A stretch of 64,000 nucleotides of DNA from Rhodospirillaceae bacterium (GTDB taxonomy: Bacteria > Pseudomonadota > Alphaproteobacteria > MPNO01 > UBA2964): positions 48,075 to 112,074 of the forward strand of contig PBIN01000012.1 in assembly GCA_002720855.1 (NCBI GenBank), written 5' to 3'. Made by a program: the position numbers and the translations under genes. A model generated the notes under the pieces. That model was given only the letters and a program-made list of their open reading frames with translations, had not been told where the DNA came from and did not search any database. Positions 9,536 to 19,094 of this stretch are shown piece after piece. How positions within the stretch are numbered: the stretch's first letter is position 1; every line of letters begins with the position of its first letter.

Positions 9536-10039
9536 TTATCTATCCTTAACTTTTGCTTCCAAAAGTTCGCGAACACGTGGCGATACAAATTGGGCAACGT
9601 CACCGCCAAGAATCGCAATTTCTTTTACAAGACGTGACGCGATGAATTGATGACGGTCTGATGCCATTAAACACACTGTCTCAACGTCCGGCGCCAGCTT
9701 CGCGTTCATACTGGCCATTTGAAATTCGTAATCAAAATCTGAAACCGCACGGAGCCCGCGAATGATTACACTCGCGTTATTTTCTTTAGCAAAATCAACC
9801 AAGAGGTTGTTGAAACCGCAAACTTCTATTCGATTGCCGACATCGCCCATCTCATCCGCCTCAACACGAACCATCTCGAGCCGTTCTTCAAGCGAGAAAA
9901 GCGGGCCTTTTCCTGCATTTATTGCGACACCAACAACCAGTTTATCAAGCATTCTTGCCGCGCGTTGAATGACATCAGTGTGCCCATTGGTTATGGGATC
10001 AAATGTTCCAGGATAAATACCAATCAGCTGATCAGTCAT
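9536..10039 (-). CDS. coaD: Phosphopantetheine adenylyltransferase
   Basis: 167 residues, typical length. It transfers AMP from ATP to 4'-phosphopantetheine to form dephospho-CoA, the fourth step of CoA synthesis. The nucleotidyltransferase signature [14 protein letters not shown] is at the N-terminus (T/HxGH motif) and [12 protein letters not shown] near residue 90. The start overlaps the end of gyrA by eight bases, so the two are translationally linked, an arrangement common in Alphaproteobacteria. tRNA-Lys follows. Confidence 0.97.
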   Translation of the reverse strand: MTDQLIGIYPGTFDPITNGHTDVIQRAARMLDKLVVGVAINAGKGPLFSLEERLEMVRVEADEMGDVGNRIEVCGFNNLLVDFAKENNASVIIRGLRAVSDFDYEFQMASMNAKLAPDVETVCLMASDRHQFIASRLVKEIAILGGDVAQFVSPRVRELLEAKVKDR

Positions 10040-12854
10040 CGTCTTGTTCGGATTCCTGCCCTTGGGTGTCGGACTGCTCTAGATTTTCTTCTTCTGCCTC
10101 ACCACCGGCTTCTTCGGAAACTTCCGTTCCCTGATCGGCGTCGGTGTCGCCGCTTTCTTCTTCGTCGTCTTCCTCCTCGGAGAGTCGGCTAACGGAAACT
10201 ACGTGTTCGTCTTCAGCTACCCTGAAGACGATTACGCCACGGGTCGCGCGCCCGGCAATTCTGATTTCGTCTATTCCTGTCCGGATCATTTGACCGTTGT
10301 CTGTTACAAGCACCAGCTGGTCACCGGTGACAACCGGGAAGGAAGCGACGACAGAGTTATCTTTGCCAGAATCAAGATTTATGTTTGCGATTCCCTGCCC
10401 GCCGCGTTTCCGCACCGTATATTCATAGGAAGATGTACGTTTGCCATAGCCATTTGCAGCGAGTGTCAGGATAAACTGATCCATGGCCGCCATTTCCGCA
10501 TAACGCTCATCGGAAAGGGAAATAGCCTCCGAGTTCTCGCCATTGCCGTTACCATTAGCTTCCGCGGCTTCATCATTTTCCATACGTTGCGCACGGCTTC
10601 TGCGTAAATATGCATCGCGTTCTTCAATTGAGAATGACGCATGATTCAGCGTCGACATTGACATAACATTATCGCCTGGCGCTAACCGGATTCCGCGAAC
10701 ACCGCTTGAGGAACGACCGGCAAACAGCCGTACATCTGTTGTCGGGAAACGAATACATTTTCCTTTCGCCGTCGAAAGCAACACATCCTGACCCTCATCA
10801 CAGACCGAAACATCAACAAGGTGATCGCCTTCAGCGAGCTTCATCGCAATCTTGCCATTCGCCATAACATTGACGAAATCGCTAAGTCTGTTGCGTCGTA
10901 CGGAACCACTTGCAGTCGCGAACATGACATCCAATTCTTCACAGGCGGACTCATCTTCCGGCAATGGCATTAAAGTCGTGATGGTCTCCCCCTCATCTAG
11001 AGGAAGCAAATTGACAAGTGCTTTGCCACGGGCCTGGGGGGTTCCTAGCGGGACTTTGTAAACCTTGAGCTTGTAGACCATTCCTCTGGAGGAGAAGAAC
11101 AATACCGGCGTGTGCGTATTCACCACATAGACGTTTGATACGAAATCCTCGTCCCGTGTAGACATGCCGGCACGGCCTTTGCCGCCACGGCGCTGGGCAC
11201 GGTATGTGGAAACAGGAACGCGTTTGATATAGCCGCCATGGGTGACAGTGACGACCATATCCTCGCGTTGGATTAGGTCTTCAATATCCGCTTCAAACTC
11301 GGAATCATCGATGGTGGTTCGACGGTCATCGGCAAACTTTTCCCGAACTTCCAGCAATTCCTCCTTCAGCATTGCGCGGACTTTTTCGCGGGAGGCCAGA
11401 ACATCTAGGTATTCCGTGATTTGCGCGGCAAGTTCTTCCAGCTCTTCCGCTATTTTTCCACGCTCCAGGCCGGTCAAACGTTGCAGTCTTAAATCGAGAA
11501 TGGCACGGGCCTGGGTTTCCGAGAGCTGGTATTTTCCGTCGACGACACCACGTCCAGGCTCATCGATAAGTTCAATGAGTGATGCAACATCACCTGCCGG
11601 CCATGGGTCTTTCATCAGCCCTTCCCGAGCGGTAACCGGATCGGGTGCAGACCGAATGAGTTCAATCACCTTGTCAATATTAGCGACCGCGATTGCAAGA
11701 CCTACGAGGACATGCGCACGATCTCTTGCTTTGCCCAGTTCATAAATGGTCCTGCGTGTAATGACTTCTTCGCGAAAGGCAATAAACGCAACAAGTACAT
11801 CGCGAACTGTCATCTGCTGGGGACGGCCGCCGTTCAACGCCAGCATGTTAATACCGAAACTGGTCTGCAGTGGCGTATATCGGAACAGCTGATTTAGGAC
11901 GACTTCCGCCATATGGTCGCGCTTGACCTCAATCACAACACGGACCCCGTCTCTGTCGGATTCGTCCCGAATGTCGGAAATGCCTTCAATCCGCTTGTCA
12001 CGGACCATCTCAGCAATTCGTTCGATCATCCGTGCCTTGTTCACCTGATAGGGAATTTCGGTAACAATAATGGCTTCCCTATCCTTGCGGATTTCTTCAA
12101 CGTGGGTACGACCACGAATTACCACTGACCCACGGCCGGTATGATATGCCTGATTGATCCCGTTCCGACCCATGATCAGGCCCCCCGTCGGGAAATCGGG
12201 GCCCGGGATTATTTCAATCAGTTCATTGATCGATATATCGGGATTGTCCAGTAACGCACAGCAACCATCGATTACCTCACCCAAATTGTGTGTCGGAATG
12301 TTGGTCGCCATCCCAACGGCGATGCCGCCAGCACCATTAACCAGTAGATTGGGAAAACGTGCCGGAAGAACTGTCGGTTCCTGAACCGTCTCGTCGTAGT
12401 TTGCCTGAAAATCGACGGTGTCGCGGTCAATATCTTCCAGTAACTCTTCAGATGACCGATGAAGTCTGACTTCGGTGTACCGCATGGCAGCGGCCCGGTC
12501 GCCATCCATTGACCCGAAGTTTCCCTGTCCGTCGATGAGCATAAGCCGCATCGAAAACGCCTGGGCCATGCGAACCATTGCGTCATATATCGCTGTATCG
12601 CCATGGGGATGATATTTACCCATAACATCGCCAACGACCCGCGCTGACTTCCGATAGGCTCTATTCCAGTCATACCCCTCCTCTTTCATCGCGTATAAAA
12701 TGCGACGATGAACGGGCTTTAACCCGTCGCGGACATCGGGCAAGGCACGGCTGACAATTACGCTCATCGCATAATCGAGATACGAGGATTTCATCTCGTC
12801 CTCGATTGCTATCGGGGTAATGTCAAACTCTGGAGGTAGTGTTTCGGAGGTCAA
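10032..12854 (-). CDS. gyrA: DNA gyrase subunit A
   Basis: 940 residues. GyrA cuts and rejoins DNA in the A2B2 gyrase that introduces negative supercoils. The winged-helix/tower region carries the active-site Tyr126 (AAAMRYTE). The quinolone-determining region reads [10 protein letters not shown], with Thr87 at the E. coli Ser83 position (a natural residue in several species) and Asp91. The C-terminal beta-pinwheel has the canonical GyrA box QRRGGKG. A Gly/Asn/Glu-rich insertion (about 770-800) and a long acidic tail (last 50 residues) resemble those of other alphaproteobacterial GyrA proteins. Overlaps coaD. Confidence 0.98.
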   Translation of the reverse strand: MTSETLPPEFDITPIAIEDEMKSSYLDYAMSVIVSRALPDVRDGLKPVHRRILYAMKEEGYDWNRAYRKSARVVGDVMGKYHPHGDTAIYDAMVRMAQAFSMRLMLIDGQGNFGSMDGDRAAAMRYTEVRLHRSSEELLEDIDRDTVDFQANYDETVQEPTVLPARFPNLLVNGAGGIAVGMATNIPTHNLGEVIDGCCALLDNPDISINELIEIIPGPDFPTGGLIMGRNGINQAYHTGRGSVVIRGRTHVEEIRKDREAIIVTEIPYQVNKARMIERIAEMVRDKRIEGISDIRDESDRDGVRVVIEVKRDHMAEVVLNQLFRYTPLQTSFGINMLALNGGRPQQMTVRDVLVAFIAFREEVITRRTIYELGKARDRAHVLVGLAIAVANIDKVIELIRSAPDPVTAREGLMKDPWPAGDVASLIELIDEPGRGVVDGKYQLSETQARAILDLRLQRLTGLERGKIAEELEELAAQITEYLDVLASREKVRAMLKEELLEVREKFADDRRTTIDDSEFEADIEDLIQREDMVVTVTHGGYIKRVPVSTYRAQRRGGKGRAGMSTRDEDFVSNVYVVNTHTPVLFFSSRGMVYKLKVYKVPLGTPQARGKALVNLLPLDEGETITTLMPLPEDESACEELDVMFATASGSVRRNRLSDFVNVMANGKIAMKLAEGDHLVDVSVCDEGQDVLLSTAKGKCIRFPTTDVRLFAGRSSSGVRGIRLAPGDNVMSMSTLNHASFSIEERDAYLRRSRAQRMENDEAAEANGNGNGENSEAISLSDERYAEMAAMDQFILTLAANGYGKRTSSYEYTVRKRGGQGIANINLDSGKDNSVVASFPVVTGDQLVLVTDNGQMIRTGIDEIRIAGRATRGVIVFRVAEDEHVVSVSRLSEEEDDEEESGDTDADQGTEVSEEAGGEAEEENLEQSDTQGQESEQDDD

Positions 12855-13070
12855 ATTTTATGTGCCGGACAGTTATTTACAACGACCGATTACCATACGA
12901 AACAGGTAATCAACCAAGTGATTAAGACTATCAGAATGGACAGAATCGGACAACCGAAACGCCTAAAGAAGGGCGCCTATTTATTTATTATAAAACAATA
13001 ACTTAGTATTATTTTCTGGCGGCAAAAAAGAATACTAGCAGAGGCGTGTCAAACCGCGATAATGGGCCTT

Positions 13071-13538
13071 CTAAAACGGTATTTCGTCGTCCAGATCGCC
13101 GCCGCTGCTACCCACCGCTTCTGTCGATGCTGCAGGATCTGACATAGCGCCGCCACCACCAAAATCACCGTCACCCGCAGAGTCATTCCGGCCATCGAGC
13201 ATGGTGAGTTCACCGCGAAAACGCTGCAAAACAACTTCGGTTGTATACTTTTCCTGCCCAGATTGATCGGTCCATTTGCGTGTTTGCAGTTGACCCTCAA
13301 GGTACACTTTTGATCCTTTGCGGAGATATTTCTGGGCGACGTCTGCGAGACGTTCATTGAATATAACCACCCGATGCCACTCGGTACGCTCGCGCCTTTC
13401 ACCGGAGTTTCGATCACGCCAACTCTCCGAGGTGGCCACCGACAAATTAACGACAGGGTTACCATCCTGCATTGTACGGGTTTCAGGGTCGCGCCCAAGA
13501 TTTCCAACTAAGATTACCTTATTGACGCTTCCAGCCAT
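13071..13538 (-). CDS. ssb: Single-stranded DNA-binding protein
   Basis: 155 residues from ATG 13538, which has an AGGA site about eight bases upstream; a TTG seven codons earlier is less likely. An OB-fold fills residues 1-110 ([15 protein letters not shown]), then a Gly/Ala/Asp-rich linker and the acidic tip DDEIPF that docks partner proteins. It binds ssDNA in replication, repair and recombination. In many Alphaproteobacteria ssb lies next to uvrA; here some 5.5 kb of other genes separate them. I found no SOS box upstream. Confidence 0.96.
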   Translation of the reverse strand: MAGSVNKVILVGNLGRDPETRTMQDGNPVVNLSVATSESWRDRNSGERRERTEWHRVVIFNERLADVAQKYLRKGSKVYLEGQLQTRKWTDQSGQEKYTTEVVLQRFRGELTMLDGRNDSAGDGDFGGGGAMSDPAASTEAVGSSGGDLDDEIPF

Positions 13539-13687
13539 GACATCCTCGCTTTCTTGCAACTTGAAGGTTTATCATAAAGGAATCGGCAAAGGGCGACACC
13601 TCCACATTGCAGAAATCAGTGGATATCTTGCACCACATTTAGAGTTGCGCCAGAGTAGAATTCCGTGAGGAAAAGGGGACGACTGAA

Positions 13688-14791
13688 ATGAAGGAAACCG
13701 GTGTAATCGGCGGCGTTTGTACGACGCATGCGCCGCAACTTTGGACATTGCCGGATTCTGAAGACCCCGACGTAGTTCAACGGGTAAAGGAGCTCCTGAC
13801 CGGTATAGGAGAAAAACTAAAAGCGATGCAGCCGGACATCTGCATCGTCATCGCAAATGATCATGCACATCAGTTTCTGCTTCATTGTACGGCCAGTTTC
13901 ACAATGCATATTGGCGGCGTTGCCGAGGGAAGCTTTGCTGGCCGGGACTACAAATATCCCGTGGCAAGTAAGGCGGCGCTTGATCTCCTGCGACATGCAC
14001 AACGAAACAACATTGATCCTGCATTTACCAGCACCGCCAAAATTGACTATGCGTTTGGTATTCCCCTTGATTTTACGGGGATTAATAACATCCCAATCCT
14101 CCCAATATTCGTAAACGCTTATGTGCCTCCCCAACCGTCGATGGAGCGCTGTTATCAATTCGGTCGTGTTTTGGGTGACGGTGTTCGTGCCCTTGGCTTA
14201 AGGGCGGTTGTGGTCTGTAGCGGTGGCTTATCGCACTACCCCGGTACAGAAAGATATATGGATCCCGGGCCCGACAACGAATTCGACGAACACTTCATGG
14301 AAATGATGACGCGGGGCGAACTTAGATATTTGTTGGCACTCAACGAAAAGAAACTGGATGACACGGGCAATATTGAGCTTCGGTGTTGGGGGGTAGCCGC
14401 AGGTATGATCGGCGAAAGGGCGCCCGACACGACTAACTTCGAGCCTACCTGGCATCACAACTACGGTACAGTCGCCTGGACGTCAGAGCCGGAAGCAGAA
14501 CAGTTTGAGCCACATTATCCATCGATTCACCCTGACAGAGTTGTGCTTTCAGAAACATTGCACCGGCTAGCCGGGGATAAGGACGAGCGGGAGAAATATC
14601 TTGCAGATCCGGCTGGCTACGCCGCGTCGATAGAGGGATTGTCTGACGAGGAACGAAAAGCCCTCGTCGCTTTGGATCAATCAGAAATGATTGCTCTCGG
14701 CATGCATCCCTTTGTACCGCATAGTTTCAGGCGGGTTCTTGAAAGGGCAGGTATTCTTGAGGCTGCGGCTCCGCCAAAAAATAGAAACTGA
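13688..14791 (+). CDS. LigB-LigA fused class III extradiol dioxygenase (gallate/protocatechuate dioxygenase-like)
   Basis: 367 residues. The N-terminal 280 residues are a LigB-type catalytic domain: candidate iron ligands His14 (CTTHAPQ) and His59 (ANDHAH), a catalytic His in GGLSHYPG, and a Glu-containing NFEPTWHHNYG segment. Residues about 290-360 match the small LigA-type subunit (DKDEREKYLADP, ALGMHPF). LigB followed by LigA in one chain is the layout of gallate dioxygenases; protocatechuate 4,5-dioxygenase uses separate subunits. The reaction is probably meta-cleavage of a hydroxylated aromatic acid. The gene diverges from ssb and converges with the class II aldolase gene, 7 bases apart. 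Confidence 0.82.
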   Translation: MKETGVIGGVCTTHAPQLWTLPDSEDPDVVQRVKELLTGIGEKLKAMQPDICIVIANDHAHQFLLHCTASFTMHIGGVAEGSFAGRDYKYPVASKAALDLLRHAQRNNIDPAFTSTAKIDYAFGIPLDFTGINNIPILPIFVNAYVPPQPSMERCYQFGRVLGDGVRALGLRAVVVCSGGLSHYPGTERYMDPGPDNEFDEHFMEMMTRGELRYLLALNEKKLDDTGNIELRCWGVAAGMIGERAPDTTNFEPTWHHNYGTVAWTSEPEAEQFEPHYPSIHPDRVVLSETLHRLAGDKDEREKYLADPAGYAASIEGLSDEERKALVALDQSEMIALGMHPFVPHSFRRVLERAGILEAAAPPKNRN

Positions 14792-14798
14792 CTATCGG

Positions 14799-15518
14799 TT
14801 AGCTTCTACCTTCTGCCCTGTCGAGTTTCCGATTGTGATACCGCCAAAGATTGGTGACGATCCGGGGATACAGAATGGCTTCATCCTTTAAGCCGTTATT
14901 GACTTTCCACTGCCAATCCAACCCCGAACTATTCATCACCAGCTGTTCCTTGCATGCCTGTTCGATCGCGATACCCATGATCACACAATGTTCTATCGAA
15001 GTACCGCAGAAGGTAACACCATGGTTGCGGAGTAAAACAGCCCACGCATCCCCAAGCGCTTCCGCCATAACCGAGGCATCTTCCATAGTTCGAACGAGGG
15101 CGAGTGTCTTCTCAAACACCTGAACCTTGCCACCAAAATAAGAGCCATTGTGGCCAATACCGACGAGTTTTTCATTGGTTGCTGAGAACAGGACACAGTG
15201 CATTGGATGGGTGTGGCCTATACAATGGACGTCGGCGCGCGCATGAAAAACCGCTGCGTGAATAGGCCATTCAGAGTGTCGATGGCCATTGCTACCGTCG
15301 AGAACATTGCCATCCCAGTCGATCAAATGGAGATCCCCCGCCTCTACTTCATCGAGACCTATCTCCTGACACTTCATCCATAACCCACGGCCTTCGGGAT
15401 CGCGCCAGGATAAATGACCCAGCGTGGCTTCAAGATGTCCGTTCGCGGCTACAATACGATAGCCGCGTGCAAGGTTTTCTAACCCGGTCTCAATTGTAAT
15501 TGGTTCATGTTCCGTCAT
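14799..15518 (-). CDS. Class II aldolase/adducin-family protein
   Basis: 239 residues. Zinc-site residues typical of the family are present: His102 and His104 in GHTHPMH, His166 in LRNHGV, and an acidic candidate Glu83 (HSEWPIH). Members cleave aldols or decarboxylate beta-keto or hydroxy acids, using L-fuculose phosphate, ribulose phosphate or various catabolic intermediates. It ends 7 bases from the ring-cleavage dioxygenase gene on the opposite strand. A role downstream of ring cleavage is plausible but not shown. It has no sugar-specific neighbours. Confidence 0.8.
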   Translation of the reverse strand: MTEHEPITIETGLENLARGYRIVAANGHLEATLGHLSWRDPEGRGLWMKCQEIGLDEVEAGDLHLIDWDGNVLDGSNGHRHSEWPIHAAVFHARADVHCIGHTHPMHCVLFSATNEKLVGIGHNGSYFGGKVQVFEKTLALVRTMEDASVMAEALGDAWAVLLRNHGVTFCGTSIEHCVIMGIAIEQACKEQLVMNSSGLDWQWKVNNGLKDEAILYPRIVTNLWRYHNRKLDRAEGRS

Positions 15519-15735
15519 GCTTTACCCCTGGTTTAACCCAGAAAGTAAGGGTATCCGAATTAAGCTCGACAGGAAATAAGGGTGGCCGATGGCGCCTGGC
15601 CATCAAGGGGGGGAAGCGGAACAGCCTAAAATCAAACGACACCACCGACCACATCGGGATTGTCGCAAAAACCTTTTAAAGTCGGGTTTCCAAACACGGT
15701 TAATAAGCATTAGCCATAATTTGGATTATGTTTTC

Positions 15736-16689
15736 TCAATATCCGTTGAGAAAATTCCTAGGATTCCCATCTAAATATGCCGTTATTGCTTCGACATATC
15801 CGTTGAAATAGGCCCCGTAGTTCTTTTCCTCTACGTAGCCGAGATGCGGTGTAATTACTGTATTGTCGAGTGTTCTAAATGGATGGTCCGAAGGCAAGGG
15901 TTCAACGCTAAAAACATCTATCCCCGCCCCGCCAATAACGTTACCTTTTAGGGCGTCCACAAGTGCATCTTCATCGATAATCGGCCCCCGAGCAGTATTG
16001 ATTATATATGCTGAGGGTTTCATTCGCGCCAGATCGTCAGCGCCAAACAATCCTCTCGTTCGATCGCTCAGCAGTAAGTGGATTGTCAAAAAATCGGACT
16101 GCGCCATAAGTTCATCTTTGGAAACGAGGGTTACACCAAATTCGTCACATCGCTCTCGTGTAAGGTTTTCGCTCCACGCAATGACATTCATTTCGAATGC
16201 ATTGCCGATCTGTGCCATGCGGCTACCAAGATTACCAAGTCCGGCAATGCCCAATGTTTTGCCAATGAGGCCTTCACCAACTGTCTGCTGCCAACCACCG
16301 GATTTGACGTTGTGATCTTCAGCTGGAATTTTGCGCGCAAGGCCAAGAATTAATCCCCAGGCAAGTTCAGCTGTTGGTTTTCCAACGCTCGGCGTTCCGC
16401 AGACAATGACGTCATGATCTTTTGCAGCATCAATGTCGATCCCACGATTGCGCATGCCGCTTGATACGATGAGTTTTAGGTTGGGTAGTTGCTCAATGAG
16501 TGTACGTGTAAACGGCGTTCGTTCCCGCATTGCGCATATGATGTCGAAACCCTGGAGCCTTTTAGCCACATTCTGCTCTTCGTGAATGTGATCAGAATAT
16601 ACAGTGATCTCCGCTCGCTCTGTAACTGTCGACCAATCCGTGCTGTTTAGTGCGATATTCTGATAATCGTCCAAAATTGCTACGCGCAT
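15736..16689 (-). CDS. D-2-hydroxyacid dehydrogenase family protein
   Basis: 317 residues from ATG 16689, preceded by GGGAGACGAGAG; the frame extends 27 codons further but the protein fold starts at MRVAILDDYQN. The NAD-binding loop GLGNLG lies at 151-156 and the family catalytic residues are Arg234 (NTARGP), Glu263 (SVEPLP) and His282 (TPHLGY). It reduces 2-oxo acids or oxidises D-2-hydroxy acids. It diverges from the SDR gene, and a shared intergenic region of about 80 bases could hold both promoters. Its substrate may be an oxo acid from the adjacent pathway. Confidence 0.88.
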   Translation of the reverse strand: MRVAILDDYQNIALNSTDWSTVTERAEITVYSDHIHEEQNVAKRLQGFDIICAMRERTPFTRTLIEQLPNLKLIVSSGMRNRGIDIDAAKDHDVIVCGTPSVGKPTAELAWGLILGLARKIPAEDHNVKSGGWQQTVGEGLIGKTLGIAGLGNLGSRMAQIGNAFEMNVIAWSENLTRERCDEFGVTLVSKDELMAQSDFLTIHLLLSDRTRGLFGADDLARMKPSAYIINTARGPIIDEDALVDALKGNVIGGAGIDVFSVEPLPSDHPFRTLDNTVITPHLGYVEEKNYGAYFNGYVEAITAYLDGNPRNFLNGY

Positions 16690-16772
16690 CTCTCGTCTCC
16701 CAGTGAATTTTGCGTCATGATAGTTGTCGAATGGCATTACGAAAATGCCGATAATAATCTGGGAGCTCAAAT

Positions 16773-17522
16773 ATGTCGTCGATGGAAGGCAAGGTTGTAC
16801 TTATTACAGGAGCAGGTTCAGGTCTCGGGCAAAATCATGCAGTGCTCCTCGCAGACAGAGGTGCGAACGTCATTGTTCAGGACATAAACTCTGATGGCGT
16901 AAAAGAAACGATGTCTCTTGTTTCAGGAAACAGCGCAAAGTCGTACGCAATCGTCTGTGACGTTCGGGCTACTGATGAATTCACAAACCAGATCAACGAT
17001 GCGATGCGTGATCTCGGGAATGTCGATGTTCTGGTCAACAATGCTGGCATAAGCAGCCGTCAACGCTCTATCGAAGAGATAGATGATGAAATTCTTGCTG
17101 AGATGTTCGACGTAAATGTTAAAGGCGCCTATGTCGCTACAAAAGCCGTGCTCGGCGGAATGAAAGAGAAAAACTGGGGCCGGATCATCAATACAGCGTC
17201 GATTTTCGGTATGGCAGGGACTGGTGCCGGTTCTCATTATTGCAGCGCCAAAGCGGCACTAATTGGGTTGACCAAGGCCTGGGCCAAGGAACTTGCTCCG
17301 TGGAATATCCTCGTAAATGCCGTTGCTCCTGGATTTATTCCGACGCCAATGACCAATACCCCTGGAAAAGAGGCGATCCGCGCTGAAAGAAACAAGACAA
17401 TTCCACTTGGACATGAGGGCGAACCGAACGACATTTCTCATGCTGTGGCCTATTTCGCATCGGAAGAAAGCAAATATGTTACCGGGCAGGTCTTAAGCCC
17501 TAATGGCGGAATTGTAATCTGA
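16773..17522 (+). CDS. Short-chain dehydrogenase/reductase (SDR)
   Basis: 249 residues, classical SDR. Cofactor motif GAGSGLG (13-19), NNAG (89-92), and the catalytic set Asn115, Ser143, Tyr156 and Lys160 (HYCSAK). Asp37 after the second strand suggests preference for NAD(H). The C-terminal PNGGIVI is normal for the family. The next gene starts 14 bases after the stop with its own AGAGG site, so the two form an operon. Substrate unknown; oxidation or reduction of an alcohol or ketone in the surrounding catabolic block is likely. Confidence 0.88.
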   Translation: MSSMEGKVVLITGAGSGLGQNHAVLLADRGANVIVQDINSDGVKETMSLVSGNSAKSYAIVCDVRATDEFTNQINDAMRDLGNVDVLVNNAGISSRQRSIEEIDDEILAEMFDVNVKGAYVATKAVLGGMKEKNWGRIINTASIFGMAGTGAGSHYCSAKAALIGLTKAWAKELAPWNILVNAVAPGFIPTPMTNTPGKEAIRAERNKTIPLGHEGEPNDISHAVAYFASEESKYVTGQVLSPNGGIVI

Positions 17523-17536
17523 CAGAGGTGCAGACC

Positions 17537-18463
17537 ATGATTATCGATACACATATCCATGTTTGGAGTTATCCCGCCCTCGCAGACGCACGCGACAGGA
17601 TCAAGACAACGCAGGATTTGGTGAGTTTTCGAACGCGGTTTCCGGATTTGTACGACCGTACTCTCAACGAAGAGCCCGTTGATAACTCCGATCAACTGAT
17701 CGCTGATATGGATGAGTTCGGTATTGATCGGGCGTTCGTACAGGCCCGTCCCGGTTCGGTCACCAATGATCAGGTTGCGGAATCAGTCGCCCGTCATCCA
17801 GACCGGCTCTATGGGTTGATGCGAATTGGTCATGACCAGGAGGCTGCCTACGAATATCTCGAAGATCCCGCACCGGTAAGAGAGGGTGCTGCGGAAGAAG
17901 TACGTCACTGCATCGAAGATCTTGGCATGATTGGGCTCGGTGAAATCTTTATCCGCGCTTTGACGGCAGAAGTTGATCCCGAAAAAATCGCAAAAGATTT
18001 GGTTCCGATGATGGATGCCGTTGACCACTACAATGTGCCGGTTCAATTTCCAACGGCCTGGTCGCAATTTCCCGGTGGCTTGTTTTACGGCAATCCGATC
18101 TGGGCGGATGAAGTTGCCGCCCGCTATCCCGACGTGCCAGTCATTCTTACGAAGATGGGCCGAAGTTTAGTCACCTATTTTGAGCCCTGTATGGCCGTTG
18201 GTATGCGAAACGAGAATGTTTACTTCGATGTTGTAGGCACTAACGCAGAGCATCTTCGTCAAGCCATTGATCTCCTAGGCTCGGAAAGAATTATGTTTGG
18301 GTCAGATTGGTCCGCGACATGGAGTTGCGTAAGAGAGCCCGCTCCCCTTTACACGATGCGTCTAAAGGTACTGGAAGATGCAAATTGTACCGAAGAAGAG
18401 CGTGAAAATATTCTTTGGCGGAATGCCGCGCGGCTTTTCAAACTTCCCGAATTATCGAACTAG
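17537..18463 (+). CDS. Amidohydrolase-2-family protein with missing histidines
   Basis: 308 residues from ATG 17537 (CAGAGG site upstream; a GTG three codons earlier is possible). The TIM-barrel pattern of the amidohydrolase_2 family is clear: metal motif His6-X-His8 (DTHIHVW) at the N-terminus and Asp257 in FGSDWS. The two mid-barrel histidines of the family are replaced: the strand that normally ends in Phe/Ile-His reads VPVQFPTAW (Pro172), and the usual Gly-His-Met-Gly reads LTKMGR (Lys206). Relatives hydrolyse lactones (such as 2-pyrone-4,6-dicarboxylate) or decarboxylate aromatic acids. It shares an operon with the SDR gene. Confidence 0.8.
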   Translation: MIIDTHIHVWSYPALADARDRIKTTQDLVSFRTRFPDLYDRTLNEEPVDNSDQLIADMDEFGIDRAFVQARPGSVTNDQVAESVARHPDRLYGLMRIGHDQEAAYEYLEDPAPVREGAAEEVRHCIEDLGMIGLGEIFIRALTAEVDPEKIAKDLVPMMDAVDHYNVPVQFPTAWSQFPGGLFYGNPIWADEVAARYPDVPVILTKMGRSLVTYFEPCMAVGMRNENVYFDVVGTNAEHLRQAIDLLGSERIMFGSDWSATWSCVREPAPLYTMRLKVLEDANCTEEERENILWRNAARLFKLPELSN

Positions 18464-18464
18464 C

Positions 18465-19040
18465 TTATTTCGACGATAAAGCGGCAAGCACTCTATCGAC
18501 ATCCGGCCTGTCACGATAATTGTGAGTGGAAAAACGATGGGAAATGACGCCGTTCGTGTCCGCTACAAATATTGCTGGTACAGCAACGCCATACCAAGAA
18601 CTGGACTTCAAAACGCCCGGTTTAATTAATCCAAAAGCACCGATAATTTCCGCTTTGGGGTCCGAAAGAAGCGTGTAACCGATTTTTTCATCTGCGGCGA
18701 AAGACTTGTGAACGTCTGCATCATCGTTGGTCACAAGGACAATGTGATATCCCAGTTTCTTGAATTCGCTGTATTTATCGTTCCAGGCGACCGCCTGGCG
18801 CTGGCAGTGTGGTCACCAATCCAGTGATCGTGAAAACATCACGATCAATCCCCGCTTTCTGGCAAGCGCTTTAAAATCCCGATATTGGCTGTTCTGATCT
18901 TTGACTTTTAAAGAATGCGGCAATGATGCACCAACTTTGGGCCCAATGCTGATCTCATCGACGGCATAAGCAGGCGCAGCAGATCCGATTGATAGAGCAA
19001 GCGCAGCGACCAAAAATATGGATTTAACAGAGAGCTTCAT
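18465..19040 (-). CDS. Secreted peroxiredoxin/thioredoxin-fold selenoprotein (in-frame TGA at 18813-18815 read as selenocysteine)
   Basis: One 191-residue reading frame interrupted only by TGA at codon 76. ATG 19040 starts a signal peptide (hydrophobic 7-24, ending Ala-Tyr-Ala), then an AhpC/TSA-like domain. The TGA lies in SLDW-U-PHC-QRQ, where homologues carry Cys in a DWC-x-x-C redox motif; Cys79 remains, giving U-x-x-C. The frame continues with normal domain content (VLVTNDD, YTLLSDPKAEI, PAIFVADTNGV) to TAA at 18465. A perfect hairpin with a GGUC loop begins 14 bases after the TGA, matching a bacterial SECIS element. TGA serves as the normal stop for many other genes here. Without recoding the product would be a 75-residue fragment. 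The likely role is periplasmic thiol or peroxide chemistry. It converges with the amidohydrolase gene, 1 base apart. Confidence 0.85.
18783..18815 (-). promoter_or_regulatory. Putative bacterial SECIS element
   Basis: Read on the minus strand, starting at the TGA (18815-18813). Twenty bases later comes the apical loop GGTC (18792-18789), closed by a perfect six-pair stem CCAGGC/GCCTGG (18798-18793 and 18788-18783). The E. coli fdhF element has the same GGUC apical sequence about 18 bases after its UGA. Such hairpins bind the SelB elongation factor and direct Sec insertion. Confidence 0.7.
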
Positions 19041-19094
19041 GGATGAAAACTTGTCCAAAATCATGGCGTAAGTTAATCGAATTTGAATGTTGCT

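Noticed and set aside
11242..11745. Open frame antisense to gyrA (167 codons)
   Set aside because: Shadow of gyrA; Ser/Arg-rich with no domain.
18813..18815. The TGA read as tryptophan, or as a nonsense mutation in a pseudogene
   Set aside because: TGA ends many intact genes in the window, so it is not reassigned. The frame downstream is preserved with no other lesion, and the hairpin and Cys-equivalent position favour Sec.
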